From positions 13,313,105 through 13,377,104 of the forward strand of contig NC_062232.1 of the NCBI RefSeq assembly GCF_902686445.1: a DNA stretch of 64,000 nucleotides, written 5' to 3'. The notes beneath the pieces were generated by a model. It worked only from the letters and a program-made list of their open reading frames with translations, was not told where the DNA came from and ran no database searches. This document shows positions 39,738-51,768 of this stretch, piece by piece (positions within the stretch are counted from its first letter, which is position 1; the number at the start of each line of letters is the position of its first letter). A program made the position numbers and the translations under genes. The stretch comes from Sciurus carolinensis. Lineage: Eukaryota > Chordata > Mammalia > Rodentia > Sciuridae.

Positions 39738-40357
39738 TGTAGGAGGTTAGGAAGACTTGTAGGTCTTAAATTGACTCAGAACAAACTCATGAACCAGGCA
39801 TTCCTGTATAAAACCCCCTTTTTTTATAACTTCCAAGTTTTACTTAATTTTGGGAGGACTAACACAAATATACATCTCTAGTTACATTAAAAACTTTTCT
39901 CTTAAATGCCTATGTAGGACTGTGCTTTTGGTTATACTGTCCTGCCAGGTATTTAAGATCAAGTTGGTCAAAATTGACCTTGTTTGTTTCTATTATTAAG
40001 AGTTAGATGAGATTCCTCAGGGGATCACTCTCAGGCACTTGGGAGAAGCCTCTTAGTTTTTCTAGCGCCATCTGCCAGGATGGGTCAGGTCTTGCTGACC
40101 ACATGTGGCTTCCCTTGGAAGAATCAGGGACATTTCCCTCTCTAATGACTGCAGAATGTGCACTTCTTGTTCTCCAGAGTCCCTTTGATTCCCCTGATTA
40201 GGAAGTCATGTAACCCAGAGCTACAAAGCCCTCAGAGAAGTCTGGTTGTTCCCTGGGTCCTGTTGACCTCAGAGGGTGAGAGCCAAATATTGGCAATTTT
40301 TCCTTAGCCCTTAAATTCCTTTACACCCAGCCCACCAGTTTCACCAGAATTAAAGTG

Positions 40358-41022
40358 TGCTATACTGCCATTCACCAGTGACGAGTTCTGCTTCCTCAGG
40401 TACTGAAGTATAACAACCAGAGAAGCATCCCAAGACAAGCATATATTAAACAGATTTTATTTAAAAGTAGTAACACAGACTTCTCCTGGGAGGGAGAACG
40501 GGGCCATGACTGATGTTCTAGAATCACAAGAAGTGAGTGCACCCTACATCTTTTATAGATTAGGATCTCTTTTGTTCTCTCCCCTCTTATCTCTCCTTCC
40601 TGCCTACATGACTAGGTCCAGGAGTTGACAGTGACATAGCAAAAAAGGTGAGCAGCAGATGGCAGGGGAAAGGGCCAAATGGAGATTCAGGTAGGGGCCC
40701 AGGGGATAGCAATTCCCTGCCTGCAGCATTCTGGGAGGGGTAGTTAGGCAGGTAACCTTGGTGATCAAAAGGGCCCTGGAGGGGCTGGGGATATAGCTCA
40801 GTTGGTAGAGTGCTTGCCTAGCATGCATAAGACCCTGGGTCCAATCCCCAGCACCACCAAAAAAAAAAGGGGGGGAGGTTACTCTGGAGACACTGACATT
40901 CCAATCTCCCCAGGGGAGGGGGGAGGTTAGTCTCTAACTTCCCAGACTCTAATGGCCTCCACTCCCTGATTTGACCAGATTCCCTATTCTACACTAACTG
41001 CCTGTCCTCAAATCTGGCTTCA
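40358..41022 (-). mobile_element. Second-family LTR nested in the provirus
   Basis: The block from 'tgctatactgccattc' to 'aatctggcttca' aligns in order to 60998-61556: shared pieces include 'gagttctgct', 'agagaagca', 'ctgatgttctagaatc', 'cttatctctccttcctgcct' and 'acactaactgcctgtcc'. 'gattttattt' near the left gives an AATAAA on the minus strand, so it reads as a minus-strand LTR. An ID lies inside. No matching second LTR or internal region is seen, hence solo. No clear target duplication was found. Confidence 0.7.
40782..40868 (+). mobile_element. ID SINE inside the second-family LTR
   Basis: Full ID body with 'gggtccaatccccagcacca' and A tail. The copy of this LTR at 60998 lacks it at the corresponding site, so the insertion is specific to this copy. 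Confidence 0.9.
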
Positions 41023-42512
41023 GTGGGAGTACTGGGCTTTAACTTTACAGTTATTTACCTCTTCCATTTAATTGGGGTCAGTATTAGTATTGAACTCAGT
41101 CTTACATTTTGTTTGTCATATAGGTGATGGCTTCTTTTAAAATTAACTTAGGTTGTCCTGTTAGAAGGAATACTTCTTTAAAACATTAACAGGCAAAAGT
41201 TATAGTTCTATGAGGAAAATTCAAAATGAAATTAACTAGACCAAAAACATATTCAATTTGTATAATAACCTTGAACCAAGAAACATAATTTCTATAACAA
41301 CAGTAATATCTTTGGTATCTACTTTGCCTCCACGAAGACATATAAATTTATCAACTCAATTACATGAGACCCTTTACAAATTTTACTTTAAAACTTTCTT
41401 ATAATCTTACATATCTTTTATAATTTCCCTAACACTTTACTTAGTTTTGTATTATATCCCTTGGTTATTTTGAGATCACAATAATCTTGTTTGGTTTTTT
41501 TGTTGTTGTTGTTTTGTTTTAAAGAGTAGAATACATTTTTATTATATAACATTTTATTTAAAATTTTTTTTTCTTTTCATGGAATACACTTTCTTATTAC
41601 CAATTCCCACAGTGGGAAATAATTTATTATTTTTAGTTTTATACTTGTGGACAGATTATTTTAGGACAAGTAAAACATTTGAGGATTAAATCTGTTTGGA
41701 ATTTGTAATATTCCGATATGTCTACAAAGAAGACATCTCTAACTGGAGCATCTCTAAATTCAGAAGCTCTCCAATCTTTCCTTCCTAAGATTTAGAAATC
41801 TGTAATCTGAGATTTTAGCATCTCCTAGTTTAAAGACTCCCTAGGACATAAAACTATCAGTAGCTGGTGTCAACTGAACAGACAGGAAGTTTCCAAAATT
41901 AAACACTAATTTTTGCAAAGTCTTTACTCATGAATTGTCTTTTCCTTTGTCCGTTATTTCCAAGACAAATGCAGAAATATGATCGTATATTGATAATAAT
42001 AAAGCTGAATTCTCTTTAAGAGACTAACAAAAGGAGATCACAGTAATCTTTACAACAAAAATCTATCCTTTGAACACAACTTTAAATAAGCTTAAATCTA
42101 GCCTACTTTGGAGTCATCCTAACATGGAGTAGGGTGGAGGCAGAGACTTATCTCAGGTAAAGTGGATCTTTGACAAATAACACAATACACATTACATCTT
42201 ATTACCAAGGTATCAGACAAATTTGGTTAACACTATAAGCCATCTTTTTCCTGCTGAAGAAAAATCCTAGAAGTAATGGACATCACATTTTAATTATTTT
42301 GTAGAAACAATTCAAGGCTTATTTTAAAACTGACACGTTTTGTTTTTCCTTTTCTCCCTTCTCCTCCCCAACCTGGGGGCAGGGAACAAAACCTCGCCTT
42401 TCCCATCACAAGTCAAGCACATACTCAAAGAAATAGTTTTCTCCCAAATTTAAAAGTGAATCCCAATTCCTCCCAGGGAAACACCTGGATACAGCCCTTG
42501 AATAACTTCTTT
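41023..42512. other. Provirus interior, AT-rich, no coding capacity
   Basis: No open frame of note on either strand and no recognised retroviral domain. I cannot tell whether it is decayed pol/env or a non-autonomous filler. Confidence 0.45.
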
Positions 42513-42528
42513 AAAAATCTTTTGTTCT

Positions 42529-42737
42529 GCCTGTGGCCAGAGCGGTGGCATGCCTGTAATCCCAGTGGCTCGAGAGGCTGAGGCAGGAGTTCAAAGTCAG
42601 CCTCAGAGCAAAAGCCACACGCTAAGCAACTCAGCGAGACTCTGTTTCTAAATAAAATACAAAATAGGTCTGGGAGAGTGACCCAGTGGTCGAGTGCCCC
42701 TGGGTTCAATCCCTGGTACCTCCCCACCAAAAAAAAA
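42529..42737 (+). mobile_element. B1/ID composite SINE inside the provirus
   Basis: 'cctgtggccagagcggtgg' opens it and 'gggttcaatccctggtacc' plus an A run closes it. 'aaaatcttttgttct' (42514-42528) and 'aaaaccttttgttct' (42733-42747) are the near-exact duplication. Confidence 0.9.
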
Positions 42738-43534
42738 CCTTTTGTTCTTTCTTAACATAGAATTATAACCTCTGGGACTGAATCTTCAGTGCAACCACCC
42801 CATCCCCCAAACCAAAAAACCTTCCTTCTTTCCTTTCTTAAAATTGTATCCCAGTCAATGCCTGGAAGGCAAAAAACCAAACTTCCCCTAATTCAACCAT
42901 CTAGAAAAAAATGTGTGGGTTAGTAATTTTAAAGGCATCTTTACTCTTACCAATTAGATTGACATTTTTTGTTAAAGTTTTTTTTAAGTCATGTGAACAG
43001 AAAGACATTTAAATTCATTCATTAAGTTTATGAGTACACATTTATCTATAAGCCAATCCTGATACAATGTACATGATACACACACAAGCACATAAACAGA
43101 AACATGACATACAACATGTATATCCTGTAGCTTTTTAGCAGGTAATAGATTTCCACAGGTGGGACACAGTAGCTACAGATTATTTATTAAAGATATTAGA
43201 TTTAACCCTTTAGAACTTAAAATAGAGCCTATCACAGAGTTTTACAGGATGATCTAGGCATGAAAAGGGCCTAGGGAACATTAGAAATAGAGTCTGCCAG
43301 CCATGGTGGACACCGAAATCAGAGGTTCATCAATCCTCCAAGGGGCAGATTTACTTCCACCATCACCAGTTTCTTTTCTTGCTCAGAACTCTTTAAAGGA
43401 AAAGAAGATTGGTACATATGAGCTCTTTCCATTGTTCTTCCCATTCCTAGCCCTAGAATTTTTATTCCCCATTTTTGTAGGTTCCTGTACTTGAATTTCC
43501 CCTTCTGCATTTAATTTTTCATCTCTCCAGCTAC

Positions 43535-43905
43535 CCCCATGTGCTCAGCCCCCTTATTGGGGATTTTTTTTTTCCAGTATTGGGTACAAACCCAGGGGCA
43601 CTTAACCACTGAGCCACATTATGAGAAATAGAAACAGAGAGAGTGAGAGAGAGACTCGCTGAGTTGCTTAGGGCCTTGCTAAGTTGCTGAGGCTGGCTTT
43701 GAACTTGCCATCCTCCTGCCTCAGCCTCCTGAGCCACTGGGATTATAAGCATTCGCCACCGCACCTAGCTCTTATTCGTGATTTCTTACACACCCTGGGA
43801 CCCCACCATGTGCTCAATCCCCCTTATTGTGAATTTCTTGCATATTTTGTGTCCCTGTATGCTCAATCCCGCTTAATAGGGTTTTCTGACATACCCCCCA
43901 TCCCG
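43535..43905. repeat. Imperfect tandem repeats in the provirus leader
   Basis: Three related units are seen: 'ccccatgtgctcagcccc' near 43535, 'ccaccatgtgctcaatcccc' near 43804 and 'ctgtatgctcaatcccgctt' near 43856, each followed by a 'cttattg/cttaata' and 'tttcttgcat'-like stretch. A SINE splits the first unit. Confidence 0.55.
43565..43771 (-). mobile_element. B1/ID composite SINE inside the provirus
   Basis: An antisense dimeric SINE with the T run at the left and 'cattcgccaccgcacctagc' at the right; a GA-rich spacer lies in the middle. The flanks share 'cttattggggattt' and 'cttattcgtgattt'. Confidence 0.87.
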
Positions 43906-44201
43906 TTTTTCTGGGTGTGATCTTGTGTTTCTGAGTCACACCCAACCCTGACTACCAAGGAGTACTTCTCCCTCAGGCTTGAGAACAGATTTTCCTACCT
44001 TGGTTTATGCACAGAATTGCTTGGTCGCTGAGGTACTTGCCTGGGCCCCTTCCCGCATTGCTGATCCACTTAACGTCTTCGGATTTTGGGTCCTTTGTTG
44101 GCCTCAGGGATGGCAGTTTCCTCCCCCCTGCTCCAAGGCCACTGCCTGATGAGTCTCCTCAGGGGAGTGGGGGTCCCTAGGACCCCTAGGCAATGTGTGC
44201 A

Positions 44202-44219
44202 GCCCCATGATGGGTGCCA
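44202..44219 (-). other. Provirus primer-binding site, tRNA-Lys type
   Basis: On the minus strand, five bases after the 5' LTR, 18 bases run TGGCACCC...TGGGGC. This differs at 3 of 18 positions from the complement of the 3' end of tRNA-Lys(1,2), the primer used by several beta-type retroviruses. Confidence 0.7.
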
Positions 44220-44223
44220 AAAT

Positions 44224-44522
44224 TATTAGAAATACTAAGGTGCAGCATGAAATCAAATAAGTGCTCGAAAGTGGGTGGGCAAGACAAAGCTTTATTTCTG
44301 CACGCTACTGGAACCTGGCTAACAAGTACGCCTGAGAGAGCAGGCCACCTGCTTATATTTAAGGCAGTGCTACCCTTCACTCTGATTGGAGGAGTTCAGG
44401 GTTACAGTCTATGCTATTGGCAAATTTTAGAATTAGGGCGGGCACAAGTGAAGGGCTGCAATTGAATCCAATTAAGGCTGGATACTATTCTGAAAATAGA
44501 CTAGCAGACTTTGTTTCTCTCA
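44224..44522 (-). repeat. Provirus 5' LTR
   Basis: On the minus strand it begins TGAGAGAAA, has a CCAAT-like 'cctccaatcag', a TATA-like 'taaatataagc' near 44354-44362 and AATAAA at 44291-44296, in the order expected of U3 and R. It aligns to 38946-39250. Confidence 0.85.
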
Positions 44523-44526
44523 GTAT

Positions 44527-45690
44527 GCAGACATACATTGTTTAGCTCTGTCATCTGAGAAGGCCTTGGGATCTATGGCACTCTGATAACACTGAGGACA
44601 TCTAGTGTCTAAATCTTGTTTCCAAATACCATTCTCTAATAAGGGGACCCTTTGGAGAAAAATTTATTCTGGGGCTGGGTCAGGGGAAGTACAAGATAAG
44701 TCTAGACTATCTTGTGATACCAGAAAGTAAGAAAGTACTCAAAAATAATAGGGGGCATGTCAAAAGTGCATGGAGAGAACTTGAAAGAGCTTCCAATGAC
44801 CAAATCTGGTACACTTTGAGCTATAAAATAAATAATGGTAATGGATCATAACACAGACAAGATAAATATTCATCAACCCATACTGATATAAATAAATCAG
44901 AGAGATAAATAAATAAATGGGAGAGGTCTAGCTCTTCATTTCAGAATACTTATTAATAAATGTAGAAGTAATGATGGGGAAAAGATCACCATTAGCCAAA
45001 TACCACAGTAATAATTTTTACAGACAATAGTCATCAATGAATGCTAGTTAGGTGAGTTGAAAGTATGCTGAGAAATGGGGTATTTGTATAGTGACAATGT
45101 TTTTCTCCATAATATAATTGTTGGTTACAAAGAGAAAATAGTAACTTTAGCTGCAGAAACCTGACAGACACTATCTTCACCAAATGGTCAAAGTTAATGT
45201 CATCGTTAATAGGACACACTTATGTATAAACCCCCTGATATGATGCATTGAGAGACACTTTTGTATGACTCTTGCCAAAAAAAGGTCACTTTAATCATGA
45301 GAAAATGTCTGACAAACCCAAATAGAATGATATTCTCTAAAATAATTGACCAGTACTCTTCAAAAACATCAAGGTCATAAAAGACAAAGATGACTGAGAA
45401 ACTTTGAAAAATTGAAGGAGACTAACTTGACCACTAAATGCAATGTGCAGTCCTGGATTGGATCCTGGATGACAGAAAGGACATCAGTGTGGGGAAAATG
45501 GCAAAATTCAAAGATAGTTCATATTAGTTGATAGTATTCAGATTAGTGGATAGTATTTATCAATGTTAATTTCCTGGTTTCAATAAATATATTTTGTCCA
45601 TACAAGTCATTAACTTTAGGAAAGGTATATGGGAAACTCTCTACCAAATTTATAACTTTTCCCTAAGTCTAAAATTATTTCAAAATAGAA
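44527..45690 (+). repeat. Old L1 3' UTR
   Basis: The right half is characteristic of an old L1 3' UTR: 'actaaatgcaatgtgcagtc', 'ggatcctggatgacagaaa', 'ttaatttcctggtttcaata' and 'gggaaactctctaccaaatt', ending in 'aaaatagaaagtaaaat'. It leads into a CA microsatellite. The provirus apparently inserted into it. Confidence 0.7.
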
Positions 45691-45696
45691 AGTAAA

Positions 45697-45737
<41 letters not shown>
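45697..45737. repeat. (CA)n microsatellite
   Basis: A pure CA run seeded in the tail of the old L1. Confidence 0.95.
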
Positions 45738-45739
<2 letters not shown>

Positions 45740-48293
45740 CATGGATATTTCAGTTTTTAGATTGAAATTTATATCACCAGTATCTATTGTGAGTATATGT
45801 CTTCAGAAGAAATTAGGTTCAATGAGAAAATACTTAGTTCAGAACTTTTTTTAAAATTTTAAATAGCAAAATCTAGGAGACCATAGAGAATCTGATTTAA
45901 GGTGATTAGAAGTTTTTACAGTATTGGATACTTTGCCTCCAAGCACATTGTCATGGCATAGATTCCCATTTCAGAGTGTGGAATCAGTTTGTCATAGCAC
46001 CTTTATCCCCTTCTGAATGGAATCTCTCCAAGCCTCATCAGAGTCATCCAAGGACAAAGTGTCTAATGGTCTCTAGGGTAATAGATAAAGGTGCTTGGCA
46101 TGAGATGGATCCCCTATGGCAAAAGTTGATTAGTTTCCTGAGGAACACTGAGGCCTAAATCCTTGTCATCAGGATTAATAGCAATCTTTTTCCAATGTAT
46201 TGTCTTTATAGTTGTATTCTTTGCCAGATTTGATAAAATTAGCCAGGAAAGAATATCAGGAGTTCTTTGTCATTTCAAAGCCTGAGAATATTTTTCAACT
46301 TGTCATACTGTGGAAACCAGGGATTTTAAAATAGAAGACTGATGTCAAATCACACTTTCTTTTTCTTTCCAAGTAGGTACATTTGAAGGACAGGGGACAT
46401 TCCAATGCCTGATTGGGAAGTAAATAGAGGAAATCTCTCAAACTAGGACCCAGATCTCCTTATAGTCCAAAGCTAGAAGCAATGACTCTTCCATTTTCTA
46501 TCAAGAAAAAAATGAATCTAATGAGAAAGCAGCTCCTACGAAAAACCCAAGGAATTAAAAGACTGAAAATGGAATTCTGAGCCAGGAACAAAGATCAAAG
46601 ACCAAAGTTGGCAGGAGACACATTTCAATAGTATCTGTCCAGCTCTGGAATAAACATTCTCACTGCCTCATTCTCTTTTCCATCCACAGCTCTATTTTCA
46701 TTTATTTATCCTTTCCCATCTTTCCCTTTCTCCATGGGTTCATATTAGAGATTTTCATTATCCTATTAGTTCACAGTAGGGTTGGGATTGAGAGATGCTA
46801 GTCAAGTCTATCCTTTGCTATAAAAGAATTACGCAAATCCACAGTAGACAAATCTTACTTTTATAAAATACCTTCCTAGTTTTGCAACCTTTGTTTTATG
46901 AACTTCTGTTTATGAATGGTCCTGTCCATCCAAATTAGATCTCTGTTGCTTCAGCTTAGGTGTTTCCCTTTATCGTAGTTAATTTGCTCCTTTAAACCAG
47001 TTAAGAAAACCCTACCCACGATATGAGGATCTTTAACATGCAGATTCTTACCTAATCCCAAGCCTTCCATTGCTGCCTAACAAAATAAGTTCACTTCCTT
47101 AGCCTAACTGCAGATTCTCTACAATCAGGTCCTAATGTAACTTTCCAGATGAATTGCCCACAAATGTTTTGCACAGACATAGACCACAGCCAAACTAAAT
47201 TATGCTTGCTTCTCTAAAAAAAATATCTTGTACTTTCAAAATAGTATCTCCACTTGGAATGTCCTCTCTCCCCTTATGGCCTCTCATTCATTCCTTCATT
47301 TAAAAAAATAACTAAATATCTCCTATTCATAAGTACTAGAAGGATACCAAAATGAGTCAGACATAATTTTTGTCATCCAGAGTACATGGATACTAGAGTC
47401 AGTTATACTGAACTGACTATAAGGTGTTAATATATAACTGGTGTGTGGCATTGGAGTGGGTGGTGTAATAGGGTTAAACTTTGTGGAAAAGGTAGCTTTT
47501 AAGAAAGACTTTGAGAAGTAGGTAGAATTTTGATAGGAACACTGTGAGGAAAAAGATTTCAGGCTGGGGAAACCACCTTTATGGGGTGTGTGCCCATGAG
47601 CTCCAATTCTTTGTTTTGGCTGGTGCATGGGGTGCAAGAATGGACGGTACTGGCTATAATGCTTTGATAGGTCAGATCAAAGGGTTTTAAGTATCAAACT
47701 AAAATGTTTGAATTTATTCCACAAGTCTATCAAATTATTGAACCGTTTTGATCACAGAAGTAACAATGATCAAAAGAGGTCATGCTTTATGAAAATAAGG
47801 TGTATATGTATAGGATTAATTTCCTCAGTCTTTAGAGATTCCTTTTTGGTGGAATAGGGAAAGAAGAGTTTGATGTTAGTTTCAAGTATAAAAGATTGCA
47901 AAAGTAATAATACCTATTATACCTTCCATTTAACTCACCAGTTTGGTCTCTGCAGAAGGTAGATGGATCTTGGAGACTGGTTGTAAAATAGCAAGTGACT
48001 TTTACTATACCTGCTGTTCTGATGTGGACTTCTTGGAAGAAATCAGCACAGCTCCTGGCAAGTAGAATGATACAGATAGTGACCATAGTACATTATTCCC
48101 CCTCTATCCCCGTTTTCAAGGATCACCAAAAACAATTTGCTTTTGAGACCATTTTAGATTTTCTCTCTGCCATAACATTATCATCTTGGCATCATACGGA
48201 TTCATATTTTCCTGAATGGAGCCAGAAACTGGAAATAATATAGTCTTTAGATGCCTTAGACACAGGTCAGCCAGAGGGAAATGCCTGTGTATT

Positions 48294-48520
48294 AGTCAGG
48301 GTTCTCTAGAGGAAGAGAATCAACAGGAAGTATGATTATAAAAGGGGATTTATTAGATTGACTTATACAACCAGAAACTGGATAGTCCACAATGGCCGTC
48401 TGCAGCTGGAGAGCTGGAAGAACCACATTGACACACCCAGAAGCCTCTTAATCATCGGCAACTCTTAATCCAATCAAGTTGTCAATTCAAATTAACCATT
48501 ACAGCCTGGTTTCATGTATT
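48294..48520. repeat. Interspersed repeat, probably LTR-type, family unresolved
   Basis: 'gtattagtcagggttctcta' followed by 'gaagagaatcaacaggaag' and 'ggggatttattagattgac' is a common mammalian interspersed-repeat opening. I recognise the pattern but not the family. Confidence 0.45.
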
Positions 48521-49419
48521 TATCAGGCAGGATCTAATCAGTAAAACAAACCACACCAGCTATTTTAGCAAAGAGAATTTGATATAGGGACATTATTTTA
48601 AGACTGACAAGGCAAATGGGAAACTGAGGTGACACCAAGATAGAAATGGTAGCAAAGAGCTAATGCTCCTAGGCATGGGGAAAATGAAAGAAAAGGGTTA
48701 TTGGAGCAGCCATACAATACTAGAACCCAGACCTCTGAAGAGGGACTCCAGCCAGCTGGTGCTGGTGCCTCAGGAGCTTTGAAACTCAGAGACCTTGAGA
48801 AACTGGGACCTAGACCACTGAGTAGGGGATACTGCCTGATAGGTTCTGATGCATCAGGAGCTCCAAAGAAGGATCACATGGAGCTGGTAGGCCTCTGAGA
48901 AAGGGACACTGGATGACTGGGTCTGACTGGTATCTCTAGAGGGTCTGATGAGTCTGGTTGTCAGAGTGTGGAAACAGATGAGAGCTGAAACCAACTGCCA
49001 TGACTGGGTTGAAGGACCATGACTGAACACCAAGAAGATCTAAGTCCCTTCCTCCTCTTTCAGCTTTCTGGTTTCCCTCTCACATACCTACTGGAAGAAC
49101 CTAATGGGGAGCTGCTGGCAAGGAAGGAATGTTGTTTACAGAGTGCCACCATCATAGAGCAGAGTACAAAATAGGTTTGGAGACAGATGATAGACAATAG
49201 ATTCATAACTAGCACCATAGCTAATAAAAGCAGTAGCCAATGAATCTGGTTCATATTAAACATTGTGAGAAATAAAGAAAATTCCCTGTTGCAGAATTTA
49301 GTTTGGGGATTCTTTCTTTCTCTTTTAAATATTAGCCTGGCTGAGGAATAATCCATGAAATTACTTGTCTGTATGCATCACTACAGAATATTCTCAAGTT
49401 GACATTCTCTTGCATGCCC

Positions 49420-49880
49420 AAGACTTTTTCTCTGTTCAGAATATAGGCAGACAATGGAACACTACTCACAATAAAGAGGAATGAATTATTGATACAATAA
49501 CTTGGATAGATGTCAAAGACATTATTCTGGGTGAAAGAAGCCAGTCTCAAAAGGTTACATACTGTATGATTCCATTCATATAACATTTCCAAAAAGAAAA
49601 CCATAGTGACAGAGAACAGAGTAGTGGCTGCCAGGGGTTAGGAGTGGGGGGGAAACTGTGACTATAAAGGGATAGCATGTGAGAATTTTGGAGGGCAATA
49701 TAACAGTTGTGTATCCTGATTGTGGCAGTGGTAACACAGTCCTATACAGATGATAACATTCATAGAGTTGTACTCAGAAAAAAAGTTAAACAGGAAAGGT
49801 AGAATGTGCATGGAGTATATGTGAGAAGGTCTTATCTTTTGTATTTTTAAAAAGTTGGCTGTGGTGAGGTCAAGTATGAC
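49420..49880 (+). repeat. Old L1 3' end
   Basis: 'atggaacactactcacaata', 'gaagccagtctcaaaaggtt', 'ctgtatgattccattcatat' and 'agtagtggctgccaggggtt' are typical of the distal ORF2/3' UTR of old L1 elements. Confidence 0.75.
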
Positions 49881-50706
49881 CCTTCTGAACTTTTGCCACA
49901 TCTGGCCTGAGTAACCAGTGCAAAGCTTGACTGGGAGTGGAAACAAATGGGCACAATCTGCCCACCTCTGGGCTCTTCTGTTGACTCACACTGCCAGCTC
50001 CTCAAATTTGGGTGAGGGTATTTGTGCTGTTTGTCAGTTCAAAGACTCTTTTTCTTCCCCGCACTTCAAAGCCTGGCCTGCCTTTTTCTCACTCATGTCT
50101 TTTATTTGGGGTTAGCAACCTTTGAGGGTTGATGGAGCTTAGTGGCCCTTGGCAGTGGCTCTACTAATTGGCAAAGCTGGACACAGGGAATGAATAAGAT
50201 TCTCATTGGCATCAACCTCACAGTGATCATGGTCCAGTGGGCCCTGTTTTGTGTGTTTCCTGACAGTACTGAGCAATTGATGTGAATAAGTGACTGAGCT
50301 GACCAGTTGGCATGAAGTGTGCTCTGTCCTTGCCTCCCTGTAGCCCTCTTTTCCATTCACATGGGAGTTTCTTTCCACAAATGCCTCTGAATATAATTTT
50401 GTTATGCTCTGCATGTTAAAATGCTTTATTAATAGGATGTGATTAAACAAAATGTTCCTGAAATTTAAAACACAGAAAATTATTTTGCGTTTCATTACCC
50501 TAAGAATTTTTGGTCCATTCCAGCTGAGATCCAAAGGAGAGAGAGATGCTTTTACAGTTATACACTCTTTTGGAAAGCCTCTCTTTGGGTGAAAACTGCA
50601 CCATTGCCATTTTCATTCAAGTTTTGTTTACTAGGGGGCAGATTTCATGTGCAAAATGTCTACCAGCAGAAGGAGATTCCAAACTCAGCAAGCCATGCTC
50701 TTTCTT

Positions 50707-51173
50707 TTTATTTATTTTTTTATTTGTTCTTTTTAGATATACATGACGGTATAGTACACTTTGAGATATTATGCATACATGGAATATAACTTATTCTAAT
50801 TAGGATCCCATTCTTGTGGTTGTACATAATGTGGATTTTCACTGGCGGTGTAATCATATATGAACATAAGGAAAGTAATGTTGGATTCATTCTACTGTCT
50901 TTCCTATTCCCATCCCCTCTCCCTTCCCTTCATTCCCCTTTGTCTAATCCAATGAACTTCTATTCTCCCCTACCCACTTATTGTGTGTTAGCATCCTGCA
51001 TATCAGAGAGAACATTCGGCCTTTGGGTTTTGGGGGCTGACTTATTTCACTTAGCATGATAGTCTCCAGTTCCATCCATTTACCAGGAAATGCCATAATT
51101 TCATTCTTCTTTATGGCCGAGTAAATCTCCATTGTGTATATATATATCACATTTTCTTTATGCATTCATCTGT
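50707..51173 (-). mobile_element. Young 5'-truncated L1 3' end
   Basis: A minus-strand frame (50944-51165) gives the L1 ORF2 C-terminus: YSAIKKNEIMAFPGKWMELE and GRMFSLICRMLTHNKW. The 3' UTR and T-rich tail lie to the left. The exact 11-bp duplication 'tgctctttctt' flanks it at 50696-50706 and 51174-51184. Confidence 0.92.
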
Positions 51174-51184
51174 TGCTCTTTCTT

Positions 51185-51683
51185 ATCTGGCTTCTTTTCT
51201 CCATATCCTTTTTCGAAACTGATGTTGCATGCATTGATAGTGTTCCCTTTTATTACTGAATAGTAGCCCCCTATATGAATTCAGTGTTCTGCAATCTGCT
51301 ATAAGCAGATATTTGGGCTTTTTTGTGTTATGGGGTTTTGTTTGTTTGGATTTTACCAATAAAGCTTCTATAATATTTTTATGCACTTTATTGTGGACAA
51401 ACTCATTTTTCTTACTTCCACATTAGAGGGAATTAAAGGGTAGACATATGTTTAAGGTTATTAAATACTGCCCATCAGTCTCCAAAGCAGCTATGCCACT
51501 TTACATTCCCCTTAGCAACTGATGAAAGTTCCAATTGCTCTACATCTTTGCCAATACTAGGTTTTATTAATCTTTTTCAGTTTATCCCCTCTAGTATACT
51601 CTTATATATTATTGTAGTTTTCATTTGAACTTCCTAATGGGTAAGAATGTTGAGCACCTTTGTGTATGCCTATTGGACTTGTG

Positions 51684-51690
<7 letters not shown>
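51185..51690 (-). repeat. Old L1 ORF2 fragment, antisense
   Basis: Antisense L1 sequence is seen: 'cagtctccaaagcagctatg', 'ccactttacattccccttag' and 'tctttgccaatactaggttt'. The younger L1 at 50707 is inserted at its left border. Confidence 0.65.
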
Positions 51691-51714
<24 letters not shown>

Positions 51715-51768
51715 ATAAATAAATACATACATATATAAATATGTATATATATATATATATATATATGT
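51683..51768. repeat. Compound (TG)n and (TA)n tract
   Basis: A TG run with a few TGCG units, then about 50 bp of TA-rich sequence ending in a pure TA run. Confidence 0.93.

Larger units (their letters stand above)
38946..44522 (-). mobile_element. Degenerate LTR provirus (endogenous retrovirus), minus strand
   Basis: Two related LTRs (38946-39250 and 44224-44522) face the same way and bracket about 5 kb. A tRNA-Lys-type primer-binding site follows the 5' LTR and a polypurine tract precedes the 3' LTR. A 4-bp duplication 'gtat' lies at 38942-38945 and 44523-44526. No gag, pol or env frame remains; the interior is AT-rich and broken by an ID, two composite SINEs and a second LTR. The LTRs differ at about 17 of 167 bases over their shared right part, counted by eye, so it is old and incapable of coding. 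Confidence 0.85.

Noticed and set aside
50944..51165. 73-codon minus-strand frame as a gene
   Set aside because: It is the C-terminal end of L1 ORF2 in a truncated copy.
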